From: Streptomyces sp. A0642
GTDB taxonomy: Bacteria; Actinomycetota; Actinomycetes; Streptomycetales; Streptomycetaceae
Direction of reading: 5' to 3'
DNA: 64,000 nucleotides
Assembly: GCF_004795105.1 (NCBI RefSeq)
Contig: NZ_SSBL01000011.1
Location: forward strand, 1 to 64,000
The notes under the pieces are model-generated. The model was not told the origin of the DNA. It did no database searches and saw only the letters and a program-made list of their open reading frames with translations. Numbering within the stretch: the first letter of the stretch is position 1; each line of letters starts with the position of its first letter. Made by a program: the position numbers and the translations under genes. Of the stretch, positions 33,632-44,678 are shown piece after piece.

Positions 33632-34414
33632 TCAGCGCATCAGCTCGCCTGCGTTGACCAGCAGGGACTGCCCGGTGATCGCCCGTGCCCGGTCGGAGGC
33701 CAGGAAGACGGCCGCATCCGCCACATCGCCGTCCGTCGCCAGCTCGGGAAGCGCCATGCGCCCCGAGAGCCTCCCCAGCACCTCGGCCTCGGGCACCTGC
33801 TCGGTGTGGGCGGTGAACTGCACGTAGGCCCGCACCGGCGGCCCCCACATCCAGCCCGGCAGCACGGTGTTCACCCGGATCCGGTGGGGCCCGAACTCCC
33901 ACGCCATGGAGTACATCGCCGAGGTGAGCGCGCCCTTGGAGGCCGCGTACGCCGCCTGCCGCACCTGGGACGGCGCGGCCACCGCGGACTGCGTCCCGAT
34001 GACGACGACCGAGCCGCCCCGCTCCTTGAGGGCGGGCAGACAGGCGCGCGTCATCCGCAGGGTGCCGAGCAGATTGACGTCGACGACCGCCTTCCAGGTG
34101 TCCAGATCGGCGTCCTCGACGCCGCCGAAGTAGCTGTCCCAGGCGGCGACATGGACCACCGCGTCGATCCGCCCGAACCGCTCCACGGCCAGCGCCGCGA
34201 GCGCCCCGCACTGCCCCTCGTCGGTGATGTCGGTCGCGCGGTGCGCGGTGTGCAGCCCCTCGGGGTCGATCTCACCGGCCGACTTGGCGAGGTTGGCGGC
34301 GGTACGCGCCCCGAGGACCGCGTTGCCCCCGTCGCGCACGACCGCGGCCGCTATCCGATGCCCGAGCCCGGCTCCGACCCCGGACACCACGACGGTCTTC
34401 CCCGCGAGCAACAT
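33632..34414 (-). CDS. Short-chain dehydrogenase/reductase
   Basis: 260 residues; the ATG at 34414 has GGGAGG six bases upstream. NAD(P) motif VSGVGAGLGHRIA (TGxxxGxG type), NAD-stabilising VHVAAWD, catalytic Ser in IGTQSAVAA, and YxxxK in AAYAASKGAL. The C-terminal NTVLPGWMWGP is usual for SDRs. The nucleotide motif has Ser for the first Thr and Val-Gly in the loop, a minor variation. Divergent from the gene at 34494 across a perfect palindrome, so the two probably serve one pathway. Substrate unknown. Confidence 0.9.
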   Translation of the reverse strand: MLLAGKTVVVSGVGAGLGHRIAAAVVRDGGNAVLGARTAANLAKSAGEIDPEGLHTAHRATDITDEGQCGALAALAVERFGRIDAVVHVAAWDSYFGGVEDADLDTWKAVVDVNLLGTLRMTRACLPALKERGGSVVVIGTQSAVAAPSQVRQAAYAASKGALTSAMYSMAWEFGPHRIRVNTVLPGWMWGPPVRAYVQFTAHTEQVPEAEVLGRLSGRMALPELATDGDVADAAVFLASDRARAITGQSLLVNAGELMR

Positions 34415-34440
34415 CGGCGCCTCCCGGCTCTGGAACTTTT

Positions 34441-34457
34441 TCTGACGGGGCGTCAGA
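34441..34457. promoter_or_regulatory. Perfect 17-bp palindromic operator
   Basis: TCTGACG-GGG-CGTCAGA in the 79-base region between the divergent SDR gene and 34494. It lies immediately next to a T-rich run (ACTTTTTCTGACG) and is well placed to repress both genes, as TetR-type operators do. No regulator gene is adjacent. Confidence 0.6.
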
Positions 34458-34493
34458 GTAGGTCCCTCCGGCGGAGTACGGAAGGGGAACGGC

Positions 34494-35363
34494 ATGAGCG
34501 AGGGAGCGAAGGGTGAGGGGGCGCGGGACGGCGGGACGCGGAGTGACGCGTACGCCGAGCTGGCGGCACGGGGGCCCTACGGAGTCCGTCCCGGCCACGC
34601 GCTGATCACCATGGTGGAGCCACACCCCGGCCATGAGTTCGCGTACAACCGCTGGTACGAGGACGATCACTACTACGCAGGCGCGATGGCGATGCCCTGG
34701 ATGTTCGCCGGCCGGCGCTGGGTGGCCACGCGGGAGCTCCAGGAACTGCGCTACCCGGAGACCTCCGCCGTCGCGCAGCCCGTGGGAGCAGGGTGCTACC
34801 TGTCCACGTACTGGGTGACGGACGGGCGCTATGACGACCACATGAGGTGGACCGTCGGCATCAACAAGCGGCTGAACCGCGACGGCCGGGTCTACCAGGA
34901 TCGGACCCACGTCTTCACGGCGTTCCAGGACCACGAGGCCACGGTCTACCGGGACGGGGCCGCGGGGCCGCGGGACTTCCACGCGCTCGACCATCCGTAC
35001 CGCGGACTGGTCCTTCAGGTGATCGACGCGGAGGGGCCGGGGCAGCGGGCCGAACTGCTGGAGTGGCTGCGCACCCGGCATCTGCCGAAGCGGCTCAGCG
35101 GGTCGCCCGCGGCGATGGTGACGGTGTTCCGTCCCACGCCGCTGCCGGGCGACCGGATGACCTATGTGAAGCAGGTCGAGGGCGTCGACACCCGGCTGAC
35201 CCTGCTCTGGTTCCTCCAGGAGGATCCGCGAGCGTGCTGGGCGGAGCACTTCGCCGGGCTCGACGCGACGGTGGCGGACTCGGGTCTGGGGCGGGTGGAG
35301 CTGGTGGCGCCGTTCGTCCCGACCGTGCCGGGAACGGACCGGTACGTCGATCAGCTGCGCTGA
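34494..35363 (+). CDS. Uncharacterised protein with two dimeric alpha/beta-barrel-like halves
   Basis: 289 residues. Aromatic-rich pattern: MVEPHPGHEFAYNRWYEDDHYYAGAM and a second, diverged half with LEWLRTRHLPKRLSGSP and FRPTPLPGD. The NxWYexdH type motif resembles EthD/dimeric alpha-beta barrel proteins that handle small aromatic or steroid-like substrates. I do not recognise a named family. No Shine-Dalgarno sequence is obvious. The shared palindrome with the SDR gene suggests a common catabolic role. Confidence 0.75.
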   Translation: MSEGAKGEGARDGGTRSDAYAELAARGPYGVRPGHALITMVEPHPGHEFAYNRWYEDDHYYAGAMAMPWMFAGRRWVATRELQELRYPETSAVAQPVGAGCYLSTYWVTDGRYDDHMRWTVGINKRLNRDGRVYQDRTHVFTAFQDHEATVYRDGAAGPRDFHALDHPYRGLVLQVIDAEGPGQRAELLEWLRTRHLPKRLSGSPAAMVTVFRPTPLPGDRMTYVKQVEGVDTRLTLLWFLQEDPRACWAEHFAGLDATVADSGLGRVELVAPFVPTVPGTDRYVDQLR

Positions 35364-35509
35364 AGCGAGCGGCGGACGGTGCCGCCGTGCGGCGGTCCCG
35401 CTCCCCGGCCTCGCGCGGGGAGCCCTCTCGGCCAGGACGGCGAACCGGGCGAGAGGGCCACCGGCAGCACCTGGATCGGCGCGGCGATACGGCGTAAGGA
35501 AAACATCGG

Positions 35510-35716
35510 TCAGATGTCGGCGGAGCCCTTGGCGACATCGCGGACGAAGGCGGTCCAGGCACCGGGGACGAAGGTGAGCGAAGGGCCCTCGGGGGCCTTC
35601 GAGTCACGTACGGCAATCGCTTGCACGAGAGGGGACTTGACTTCGACGCAGGCGCCGTTGCCCCCGGAATACGACGACTTCGTCCAGTTTTCCGTAGCAC
35701 CCTGACGAATGGCCAT
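35510..35716 (-). CDS. DUF397 protein
   Basis: 68 residues: ENWTKSSYSGGNGACVEVKS, then IAVRDSKAPEGPSLTFVPGAW. The ATG at 35716 has GGAG five bases upstream; the GTG two codons earlier lies inside that site and is rejected. Paired with the XRE gene at 35981, but separated from it by 264 bases including a hairpin, so it probably has its own promoter. Confidence 0.92.
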   Translation of the reverse strand: MAIRQGATENWTKSSYSGGNGACVEVKSPLVQAIAVRDSKAPEGPSLTFVPGAWTAFVRDVAKGSADI

Positions 35717-35857
35717 GTTCACTCCGGTTCAAAGAGTTGTGCGAGCGCCACGGGTTTTCCCGTTGGCGTGATCGACGCTACTCGCCAAGCTCGCCGCGTG
35801 GAGGGGCCGTTCACTCGACCGGATGGCTTCTACCCTGCAGGTCTTCCGTTACGAGGT

Positions 35858-35882
35858 GGCGACGGTGTACCGTGCCGTCGCC
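35858..35882 (-). terminator. Hairpin between XRE and DUF397 genes
   Basis: GGCGACGG (35858-35865) pairs with CCGTCGCC (35875-35882), loop nine, about 100 bases past the XRE stop. Probably limits read-through into DUF397. Confidence 0.45.
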
Positions 35883-35980
35883 CCACCCGTAACATCGCTT
35901 CATTATTCCCATACCGGACTTTGTGGGCTGGCTGGTTTACACGCCCGTCCAGGGGGAGCAGGGCCCCTGTGCCGGGGAGT

Positions 35981-36850
35981 TCACTCCGTGTTCAGGCGGG
36001 TGTACTCCTTCGCGATCCCCTCGATGAAATGCCGGGTCTGCTCCACATTCAGCGCCTGCGCCCTCAGGTGCTCGTACATGACGCTGTACCGCTGGACGTC
36101 ATGCGCCTTCTCCAGATAGAGGTCGCTGGTGACGCCCTCGATATAGACCACGCTGGAATCCGCGGCGTCCGGGAATTCCAGAATGGCGTACTGCCCGTTG
36201 ATGCCCGGGTGGGCGCCCATGTCGAACGGCAGCACCTGGACGGTCACGTGCGGCAGGTGCGACAGCTCCACCAGGCGCTCCAGCTGCTCGATCATCACCT
36301 GCTTGCCGCCGACCAGCCGGCGCAGCGCGGACTCGTCGATGACGGCCCACAGGCGCAGGGGGTGCTCCGGATCGGTGATCCGGTCCTGCCGGCGGGAACG
36401 GACGCTGACGCGCTTGTCGATGTCCGACGGCGGGGCCTCCGGCAACGCGCCGTTGATCAGCGCCTCGGCGTACTGCCGGGTCTGCAGCAGGCCGGGGATC
36501 ACCTGGGGTTCGTACACCCGCAGCGATTCGGCGTCGGTCTCCAGGCCGATGTAGACGCTGTACGGGATGTCGCCGAAGGCGTGCCACCAGCCCTGCTGGC
36601 GGGAGTCCTTGGCCATCTGCATGAGCGAGTCGACGATGCGCACGTCCTCGACCTCGTACACCCCGCAGAGATCGCGCACGTCGCGCTGGCTGATGGAACG
36701 GCGGCCGTTCTCCAGGCGGCTGATCTTGGACTGCGAGACCAGCAGCCGCTCCGCGACCTCCTCGGCCGTCATGCCCTTGACCTCGCGCAGTCGGCGCAAT
36801 TCCTGACCCAACCGGCGTCGCCTGACGGTGGGATTGACGTTGGACGGCAC
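35981..36850 (-). CDS. XRE-family regulator with DUF5753
   Basis: 289 residues, GTG with GGAGG nine bases upstream. HTH at residues 12-65 (LGQELRRLREVKGMTAEEVA, LLVSQSKISRLENGRR). The DUF5753 region has VIPGLLQTRQYAEALI, LPHVTVQVLPFDMGAH and SVVYIEG. It is a paralogue of the regulator at 29063, the second WhiJ-type locus within 7 kb. Divergence between the two indicates they are not a recent duplication. Confidence 0.9.
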   Translation of the reverse strand: MPSNVNPTVRRRRLGQELRRLREVKGMTAEEVAERLLVSQSKISRLENGRRSISQRDVRDLCGVYEVEDVRIVDSLMQMAKDSRQQGWWHAFGDIPYSVYIGLETDAESLRVYEPQVIPGLLQTRQYAEALINGALPEAPPSDIDKRVSVRSRRQDRITDPEHPLRLWAVIDESALRRLVGGKQVMIEQLERLVELSHLPHVTVQVLPFDMGAHPGINGQYAILEFPDAADSSVVYIEGVTSDLYLEKAHDVQRYSVMYEHLRAQALNVEQTRHFIEGIAKEYTRLNTE

Positions 36851-36948
36851 GGAAACGGCACCTCCGGCTATGTAGCTGTGCGTATCTACTGCTCAGCAGA
36901 TTGCCACCCGCCGCCCCGGCCGCGCTGGAAAACGCCCACACGCAGCGG

Positions 36949-36981
36949 CGCGGGGCAGCCGGTGGTAACGGCTGCCCCGCG
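36949..36981. terminator. Hairpin terminator after the GPP34 gene
   Basis: CGCGGGGCAGCC (36949-36960) pairs perfectly with GGCTGCCCCGCG (36970-36981), loop nine. It is 130 bases past the GPP34 stop on the minus strand. Nothing else is seen in 36851-37109. Confidence 0.55.
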
Positions 36982-37109
36982 CTTGGTGCGGCTCCCGAAC
37001 CGGGTCTGTGGGGACGACGGCGCGGCGGTATGCGGTTGTCGCTGTGGTGCGGTGTGGTGCTGGGTGAAGCGGGTGGTGCGGGTGCTGCGTCGACGCCCGT
37101 GCGGCCCTC

Positions 37110-37832
37110 CTAGTGGACCGCGGTGTGCGCCATGCTGTCGCGGCGTGACTGCGACTGCACTTGCTGTTGCAACGGAACGCCGGCCGCCTGGTTGCGGCGC
37201 GGTTGTACGACCGCCCCGTTCTGGACGTCCATCACGGCATGCGCCACGAGACCGCCCATCGGGTCGTGCCTGATCAGGTCCCGGAGCCGGGAGCGCGAGG
37301 AGCGCCCCTCGTTCCCGGGGTACAGGTGCTTGCCGAGTCCGACCGCGTGGGCCAGTGCGGCGAGCGCCGCGGTCCGCGGGTCCGGCGGTACGCCGGTGCG
37401 GATCGCACTGTCCAGCCTGGCTCTGATGTCCCGGCTGATTGCCGTGTCCGTCGCCTGGTAGCGAGTCGTCGGCAGCACTCCGCACATCTGGCCCGCCACG
37501 GCATGCACCATGCCGCACCGCTCCAGATGAGCGAGGTAAATCTGGCGGAGCCCCAGCCGGGGTCCGCCGATCCAGTGGACGGCCCGGACCGGGCTGCCGC
37601 GTCTGCGCAGCAGTTCCAGTGCGGAGTCCAGGGTCGGATCTCCTGTCGGCCGTGGCATCACCACGGCGATACGATCCCCATCAGGGGCTATCCGTCCTGC
37701 CAGAGCCAGCTCTACTAGCTGTGCTCCGGCGAGGCCGAGGTCGAGCGACTGCGGCTGCGCTGTGGTACCCGTGGTCGGGTCCAGAGCGAGCAGCAGAAGC
37801 TCCTCCGGAATTGTTCTGCGGCTCCTGCCCAT
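37110..37832 (-). CDS. GOLPH3/VPS74 (GPP34) family protein
   Basis: 240 residues, ATG with GGGAGG. It has the GPP34 pattern: IPEELLLLALDPTTG near the N-terminus, LGLAGAQLVELALAGRI, then the positively charged surface and LALAHAVGLGKHLYPG near 165. In eukaryotes the fold binds PI4P; in actinobacteria many paralogues occur with unknown roles, probably at membranes. The last 40 residues are Gln/Arg-rich. Monocistronic. Confidence 0.87.
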   Translation of the reverse strand: MGRSRRTIPEELLLLALDPTTGTTAQPQSLDLGLAGAQLVELALAGRIAPDGDRIAVVMPRPTGDPTLDSALELLRRRGSPVRAVHWIGGPRLGLRQIYLAHLERCGMVHAVAGQMCGVLPTTRYQATDTAISRDIRARLDSAIRTGVPPDPRTAALAALAHAVGLGKHLYPGNEGRSSRSRLRDLIRHDPMGGLVAHAVMDVQNGAVVQPRRNQAAGVPLQQQVQSQSRRDSMAHTAVH

Positions 37833-37911
37833 CCATGCCTCCCCGCGTGGATGAGTGACAGGGTGACCCCTCTCACATCTGTCTGTCGAGAGCGCCTGGG
37901 TGCTTTGTGAG

Positions 37912-37940
37912 GGAACCAGTAGGTATGTCGTTCTCGTCTA
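37912..37940 (+). promoter_or_regulatory. SigE-like ECF promoter
   Basis: GGAACC (37912-37917), a 17-base spacer, then CGTCTA (37935-37940), the form of ECF sigma promoters for envelope stress. Transcription would start near 37948, which rules out start codons upstream of that for the carboxypeptidase gene. Confidence 0.5.
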
Positions 37941-38026
37941 GCAGCCCGGCCAAGGGTTCACACGGGACACTGGTAGATGGTTCGGACAGCGCGGGGATGT
38001 CCCCGCGCCGCATGGAGGAGGCATCG

Positions 38027-40714
<2,688 letters not shown>

Positions 40715-40728
40715 CGCTCCCTGCGGCC

Positions 40729-40765
40729 GGGGACCGGTGGCGCCCTGCGAGGCACCACCGTCCCC
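40729..40765 (+). terminator. Terminator hairpin after the carboxypeptidase gene
   Basis: GGGGAC-c-GGTGG pairs with CCACC-GTCCCC, 11 pairs with one bulged C and a 14-base loop, 15 bases past the stop. The rest of 40715-40997 holds short GC-rich direct repeats and no gene. Confidence 0.5.
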
Positions 40766-40997
40766 GGCTCCGTCGCACGCCCCCCGTCCCCGCTCCCTCG
40801 TGCGGCACCGGCTCCCCGCTCCGTCGTGCGAGGCACCTCACGGGCCTTCGAGGGCTCTTTCCGGGCGCCGACGAGAACGTGCGTGTTAGCGTCCCGGGGG
40901 CAACGCGTGGACCCTGGAACGCGTCTTTCCGCCCATGAGACCCGAGCAGGCAAGCCGGCGGTTCCAACGCGTCCGGGGAGGGACGGGGAGAGTCGCA

Positions 40998-42842
40998 GTG
41001 AGCACGGCCGAGCCGACACGGGCGAGCAGCACGTCTTCCGCGCCCTCCACGAGGAGCGCCGGCGGACCGGACGGACCGGACGGACCGGACGGACCGGACG
41101 GACCCTCTGGGATCACCGGCTGGTTCGTCGGTTTCAAGGAGCGCTGCCTGAGGCACCCGGTCCTGCTGACGACCGCGGTCGCGGCGGCCGTCCACATGCT
41201 CTGGTTCCTCTTCTTCGCCAACAGCGGCGGCGACATCGCCGCCCAGGACGCCTGGGCCGAGTTCGTCGGCCGGCACCCGGGGACGGCGTACAACCTGGCC
41301 TGGTACGGGGGCATGCACCCCGTCTCCTACAGCGTCGTCTCGCCGTATCTGATGTCCCTGCTCGGCGTCCGCACGACGATGATGATCGCCGGGACGGTCT
41401 CGGCGGGGCTGACCTCGCTGATCCTGTACCGGGTGAAGGCGGTGCGCAATCCGCTGGCCTGCTCGATGGCCGGTGTCTTCGCGTATCTGTGCAACGCGCT
41501 GTCGGGCCGGGTGACCTTCGGACTCGGCATGATGTTCGCGGTCGGCGCGACGGCCGCGGTGTTCTGCTGGCCCCACCGCTGGCGCTACAAGCGCTGGGCG
41601 AAGGCCGCGGTCGCCGCCCCGCTGGCCGCGCTCGCGACGGCGGGCAGTCCCGTGGCCGGGCTCTTCCTCGGTGTGATCGCGGCCGCGCTGTTCCTGAACA
41701 AGCGGCGCCCCGGTGCGTACGCCCTGGGGCTGGCGCCGGTCGTGGTGGTGGCGCTGTCGGCGTGGCTGTTCCCGTTCTCCGGCACGCAGCCGATGTCGGT
41801 CGCGACGTTGTCGGGGCCGTTCATCTTCGCCTGCCTCATCTTCTTCCTGGTGCCGGGCGACTGGAAGACGGTGCGCACCGCGGCCGCCGTGTACGGCATC
41901 GGGACGCTGCTGACGTACGTGATCGACTCGCAGATCGGCTCGAACGTCTCGCGGATGGTGATGCTGTTCGCCGGGGTGGTGCTGCTGGCCGCGCTGCCGT
42001 ACACCGTGCCCCGCTCCCGTAAGTGGTACGCGGTCCTCCTCGCGTTCGCCGGGCTGAACATCTGGATCGGGTTCAAGGGCGTCGACGACATCGTCCGGAC
42101 CGCGCCCACCGCGTCCTGGACGCGTGAGATGGCCCCGCTGGTCGACCAGCTCCAGAAGGTGGGTGCGGACAAGGGGCGGGTCGAGGTGGTGCCCCCGAGC
42201 AGCCACCGGGAGGCGGCCGCGATGCTGCCTTACGTCAATCTGGCCCGCGGCTGGAACCGGCAGGCCGACATGGAGCGCAACCCTCTCTTCTACGACGACA
42301 CCCTCAACACCGTGAACTACCGCGAGTGGCTCGACCGCTGGGCCGTGCACTACGTGGTGCTGCCGACGGGCGACCCGGACTCCAGCGGCGCCGCCCAGGA
42401 GGCGGCGCTGGTCGACAAGGGGCTGCCGTACCTCAAGGCGATCTGGTCCGACGAGAACTGGCGGCTCTTCGCGGTCGACAGCCCCGTGCCGATGGCCGAC
42501 CCGCCGGCGACGGTCGACGAGGCCGGCGCCGGCGAGCTGACCATCCACGTGAGGAAGGCGGGCCGGGTCCTGATCCGCATCCCGTACTCGCCCTGGCTCG
42601 CCGTCGTCGACGAAGAGGGCAGGAGCCTGGAGCGGCCGCAGGAGACCGAGGCGTCCAAGAAGCGTGCGGACAAGGACACCCCGAAGTCCTTCGCCAACAC
42701 GAACGGCTGCCTGATCAAGGTCGAGGAGGACGAGCACGGCGACGAGTGGACGGAACTGCTCGCCCCACGCCCCGGTGTCTACCGGCTCGGAGCCCCGTAC
42801 CAGCTGCAGCCCGGGACGCCGTGCCCGGACGAACTGCGCTGA
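40998..42842 (+). CDS. Polytopic membrane protein with large extracytoplasmic C-terminal domain
   Basis: 614 residues, GTG with GGAG eight bases upstream. A low-complexity start (GGPDGPDGPDGPDGPS) is followed by about 10 membrane helices between residues 50 and 360 (LTTAVAAAVHMLWFLFFANS, VVVVALSAWLFPF). The helical part ends at WTREMAPLVDQLQ, and the rest is a soluble beta-rich domain (YREWLDRWAVHYVVLP, LAVVDEEGRSLER). The layout resembles PMT/GT-C-type membrane glycosyltransferases (QDAWAEFVGRHPG in the first loop), but no decisive DxD or DE motif is seen. It lies after the carboxypeptidase and may act in the cell envelope. Confidence 0.8.
   Translation: MSTAEPTRASSTSSAPSTRSAGGPDGPDGPDGPDGPSGITGWFVGFKERCLRHPVLLTTAVAAAVHMLWFLFFANSGGDIAAQDAWAEFVGRHPGTAYNLAWYGGMHPVSYSVVSPYLMSLLGVRTTMMIAGTVSAGLTSLILYRVKAVRNPLACSMAGVFAYLCNALSGRVTFGLGMMFAVGATAAVFCWPHRWRYKRWAKAAVAAPLAALATAGSPVAGLFLGVIAAALFLNKRRPGAYALGLAPVVVVALSAWLFPFSGTQPMSVATLSGPFIFACLIFFLVPGDWKTVRTAAAVYGIGTLLTYVIDSQIGSNVSRMVMLFAGVVLLAALPYTVPRSRKWYAVLLAFAGLNIWIGFKGVDDIVRTAPTASWTREMAPLVDQLQKVGADKGRVEVVPPSSHREAAAMLPYVNLARGWNRQADMERNPLFYDDTLNTVNYREWLDRWAVHYVVLPTGDPDSSGAAQEAALVDKGLPYLKAIWSDENWRLFAVDSPVPMADPPATVDEAGAGELTIHVRKAGRVLIRIPYSPWLAVVDEEGRSLERPQETEASKKRADKDTPKSFANTNGCLIKVEEDEHGDEWTELLAPRPGVYRLGAPYQLQPGTPCPDELR
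41063..41104 (+). repeat. Tandem 9-bp coding repeat (GPD)
   Basis: Four exact copies of CGGACCGGA plus a partial fifth, encoding Gly-Pro-Asp repeats before the first membrane helix of the membrane protein. Confidence 0.9.
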
Positions 42843-42929
42843 CGGCCGCGCGGCGGTCGGCGGGACCGGCCGGACCAATTCCGTACGAGCCCTCCCTGAG
42901 GGGACGCGGCACTGGCAGGGTGTGCTGCC

Positions 42930-43823
42930 ATGAGGTGCCAACTGTGCGGCGGCGAGCGACGTGGTGCGCTGCCCGGTATGACCTGCCCCGACTGCGACTC
43001 CGTGACGCGTGCGGGCGGCGGGGACGGTGCGTGGATCGCCCGGGAGACGCTCGCGGGCCGGATATCCACGCTGCCGACGAGCCGTAAGGCCTGGCTGGCG
43101 GCGGGGGTGGTGGTGCTGACCGGCTCCCTGGTGACGGCGGTGTCGTTCTTCGCGTCGGCGGGCGGCGAGACCCGGACCGGGGCGGTCGGCCGGGCGGGTA
43201 CCGGGGCCGGCGACCGGGCGGGCGGCGCTCCCGTCCGGATCAGCCCCTCGGCGGCGGGCCCGGCAGCCGACGCCTCTCCTTCCGCCTCGTCCTCGCCCCC
43301 GGGCCGGCCCGGATACCGCTACACGGCGTGGGCGGGCCCCGGCTGCTCGACGGGGGAGTACCGCGAGTACGGGCGCTTCGAGAACGGTGACGCGGGCTGG
43401 TACACGGTCGCCTCGGGGGGCTTCCACGGCAGCTCGTGCGACGGCCGGTTCAGCGCCGTCCCGATGTCCGGCAGCCCGGACGCGGACGGGGGGAACTCCG
43501 CCACCTGGTCCTGGCACCTGGGGTCCGGTTTCCGGGAGTGTGCGCTGACCGTCTTCGTCCCGCGCTCGGACCGGGACCGGGACGTCGCCGGGGACCCCAC
43601 CGTCTACCGGGTGCTCTCCGACCCGGCGAACGCGGACTCGGCGTACACGGGCTTCGCCGTACGCCAGACCTTGCACCGGGGCAGCGCGGTCGAGGTGAAC
43701 AGCTACCCGGTCAAGGGCGACACCTTCGCGGTCCGGCTGATCGACCGGGGCCGGGACTGGGGCAGCACACAGCTGGTGGGCGCGCACCACGCGGCGGCAC
43801 AGCTGAAGGTGTCCTGCCGCTGA
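42930..43823 (+). CDS. Zinc-ribbon membrane-anchored protein
   Basis: 297 residues. CQLC at 3-6 and CPDC at 19-22 form an N-terminal zinc ribbon. One membrane helix lies at about 56-74 (WLAAGVVVLTGSLVTAVSFF). A Ser/Pro/Gly linker follows, then an extracellular domain of about 165 residues (YTAWAGPGCSTGEYREYGRF, STQLVGAHH) with four Cys that could pair. No named family recognised. It follows the previous gene by 87 bases on the same strand. Confidence 0.78.
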   Translation: MRCQLCGGERRGALPGMTCPDCDSVTRAGGGDGAWIARETLAGRISTLPTSRKAWLAAGVVVLTGSLVTAVSFFASAGGETRTGAVGRAGTGAGDRAGGAPVRISPSAAGPAADASPSASSSPPGRPGYRYTAWAGPGCSTGEYREYGRFENGDAGWYTVASGGFHGSSCDGRFSAVPMSGSPDADGGNSATWSWHLGSGFRECALTVFVPRSDRDRDVAGDPTVYRVLSDPANADSAYTGFAVRQTLHRGSAVEVNSYPVKGDTFAVRLIDRGRDWGSTQLVGAHHAAAQLKVSCR

Positions 43824-43867
43824 GGAGGCGGGTGCCGCCTGGCTGACCAGGGGTGGATGATGCCCGG

Positions 43868-44518
43868 ATGAACCGTACGCGGACCACCTGGCGCAACACG
43901 ACGCACGACTGGGCGGCCACCGTCGACCTCCGACACCTGGAGGGCATCCGGCGCGGCCCCGCCGCGTTCGCCCCCGGCGGCACGGGGCACCTGATCCTCG
44001 AAGTCCTCGCGTACGCCGCCGACGAGGCGGAGTGCAACGGCGGGGGCCGCGCCCTCGTCACGCTGCACGCCGACGGTTCGGTGTCCGTGGCGGACGACGG
44101 GCGGGGCACGGACACGCGCCGCGACGAGCGGGGTGAGACCGTGAAGAAGCCCGTGATGGCGACGGAGGACCTGCGGTTCTTCGCTCACCCCGAGGTGCAG
44201 ACCCTTCCCGACGGACACCCGCGGCGGGGCATGTCCGTCGTCGCGGCGCTCAGCGAGCACCTCGTCCACACCAACCGCCGCCGCAACGGGTCCTGGTCCC
44301 AGCGCTACGCGCACGGGGTCCCCGTATCGGGTCTGGACCCGGTCGACGACGACGGCACGACGGGCACGCTGGTCCACTTCCACCCTGCTGGACGCCTGGG
44401 GGCAGGGACAGGGACAGGGCCAGGGGACCGTGCGGGTGTGGCGGTGGACGAGCTGATGCGGTGGGCGACGGCGTGGCCGGATCTGACCGTCGAGGTCGCT
44501 GACCGGCGTGCGGGCTGA
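43868..44518 (+). CDS. Short GyrB-like (GHKL) ATP-binding protein
   Basis: 216 residues from the ATG at 43868; a GTG five codons earlier is possible and neither has a Shine-Dalgarno sequence. GHKL features: HLILEVLAYAADEAE (motif N, though the usual Asn is replaced by Ala-Glu), VADDGRGTDTRRDERG (motif G1) and HPRRGMSVVAALSEH (motif G2). It resembles only the ATPase half of gyrase B/topoisomerase IV. Transducer lysine and TOPRIM regions are missing. Probably a stand-alone ATP-binding paralogue; ATP hydrolysis is doubtful. The stop codon lies inside a 40-bp tandem duplication. Confidence 0.72.
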   Translation: MNRTRTTWRNTTHDWAATVDLRHLEGIRRGPAAFAPGGTGHLILEVLAYAADEAECNGGGRALVTLHADGSVSVADDGRGTDTRRDERGETVKKPVMATEDLRFFAHPEVQTLPDGHPRRGMSVVAALSEHLVHTNRRRNGSWSQRYAHGVPVSGLDPVDDDGTTGTLVHFHPAGRLGAGTGTGPGDRAGVAVDELMRWATAWPDLTVEVADRRAG

Positions 44519-44594
44519 GGGGGATGGTCCCGGGGCCAACGAGCGGCGTGCGGGCTGAGGGGGACGGTCCCGGGGGCCACGAGCGGCGTGAGGG
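44505..44594. repeat. 40-bp tandem duplication spanning a stop codon
   Basis: 44505-44544 and 44545-44584 are nearly identical, beginning GGCGTGCGGGCTGAGG, and a third copy begins at 44585. The first unit contains the last codons and TGA of the GyrB-like gene. Confidence 0.85.
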
Positions 44595-44678
44595 TGACGC
44601 CGGAAGGCCCCTTCCGGACCGGGGAGACGAACTGCCTTCGGAGCGCGCTCTCCCCCGGGTCTGCCGCACACTGCTTGC

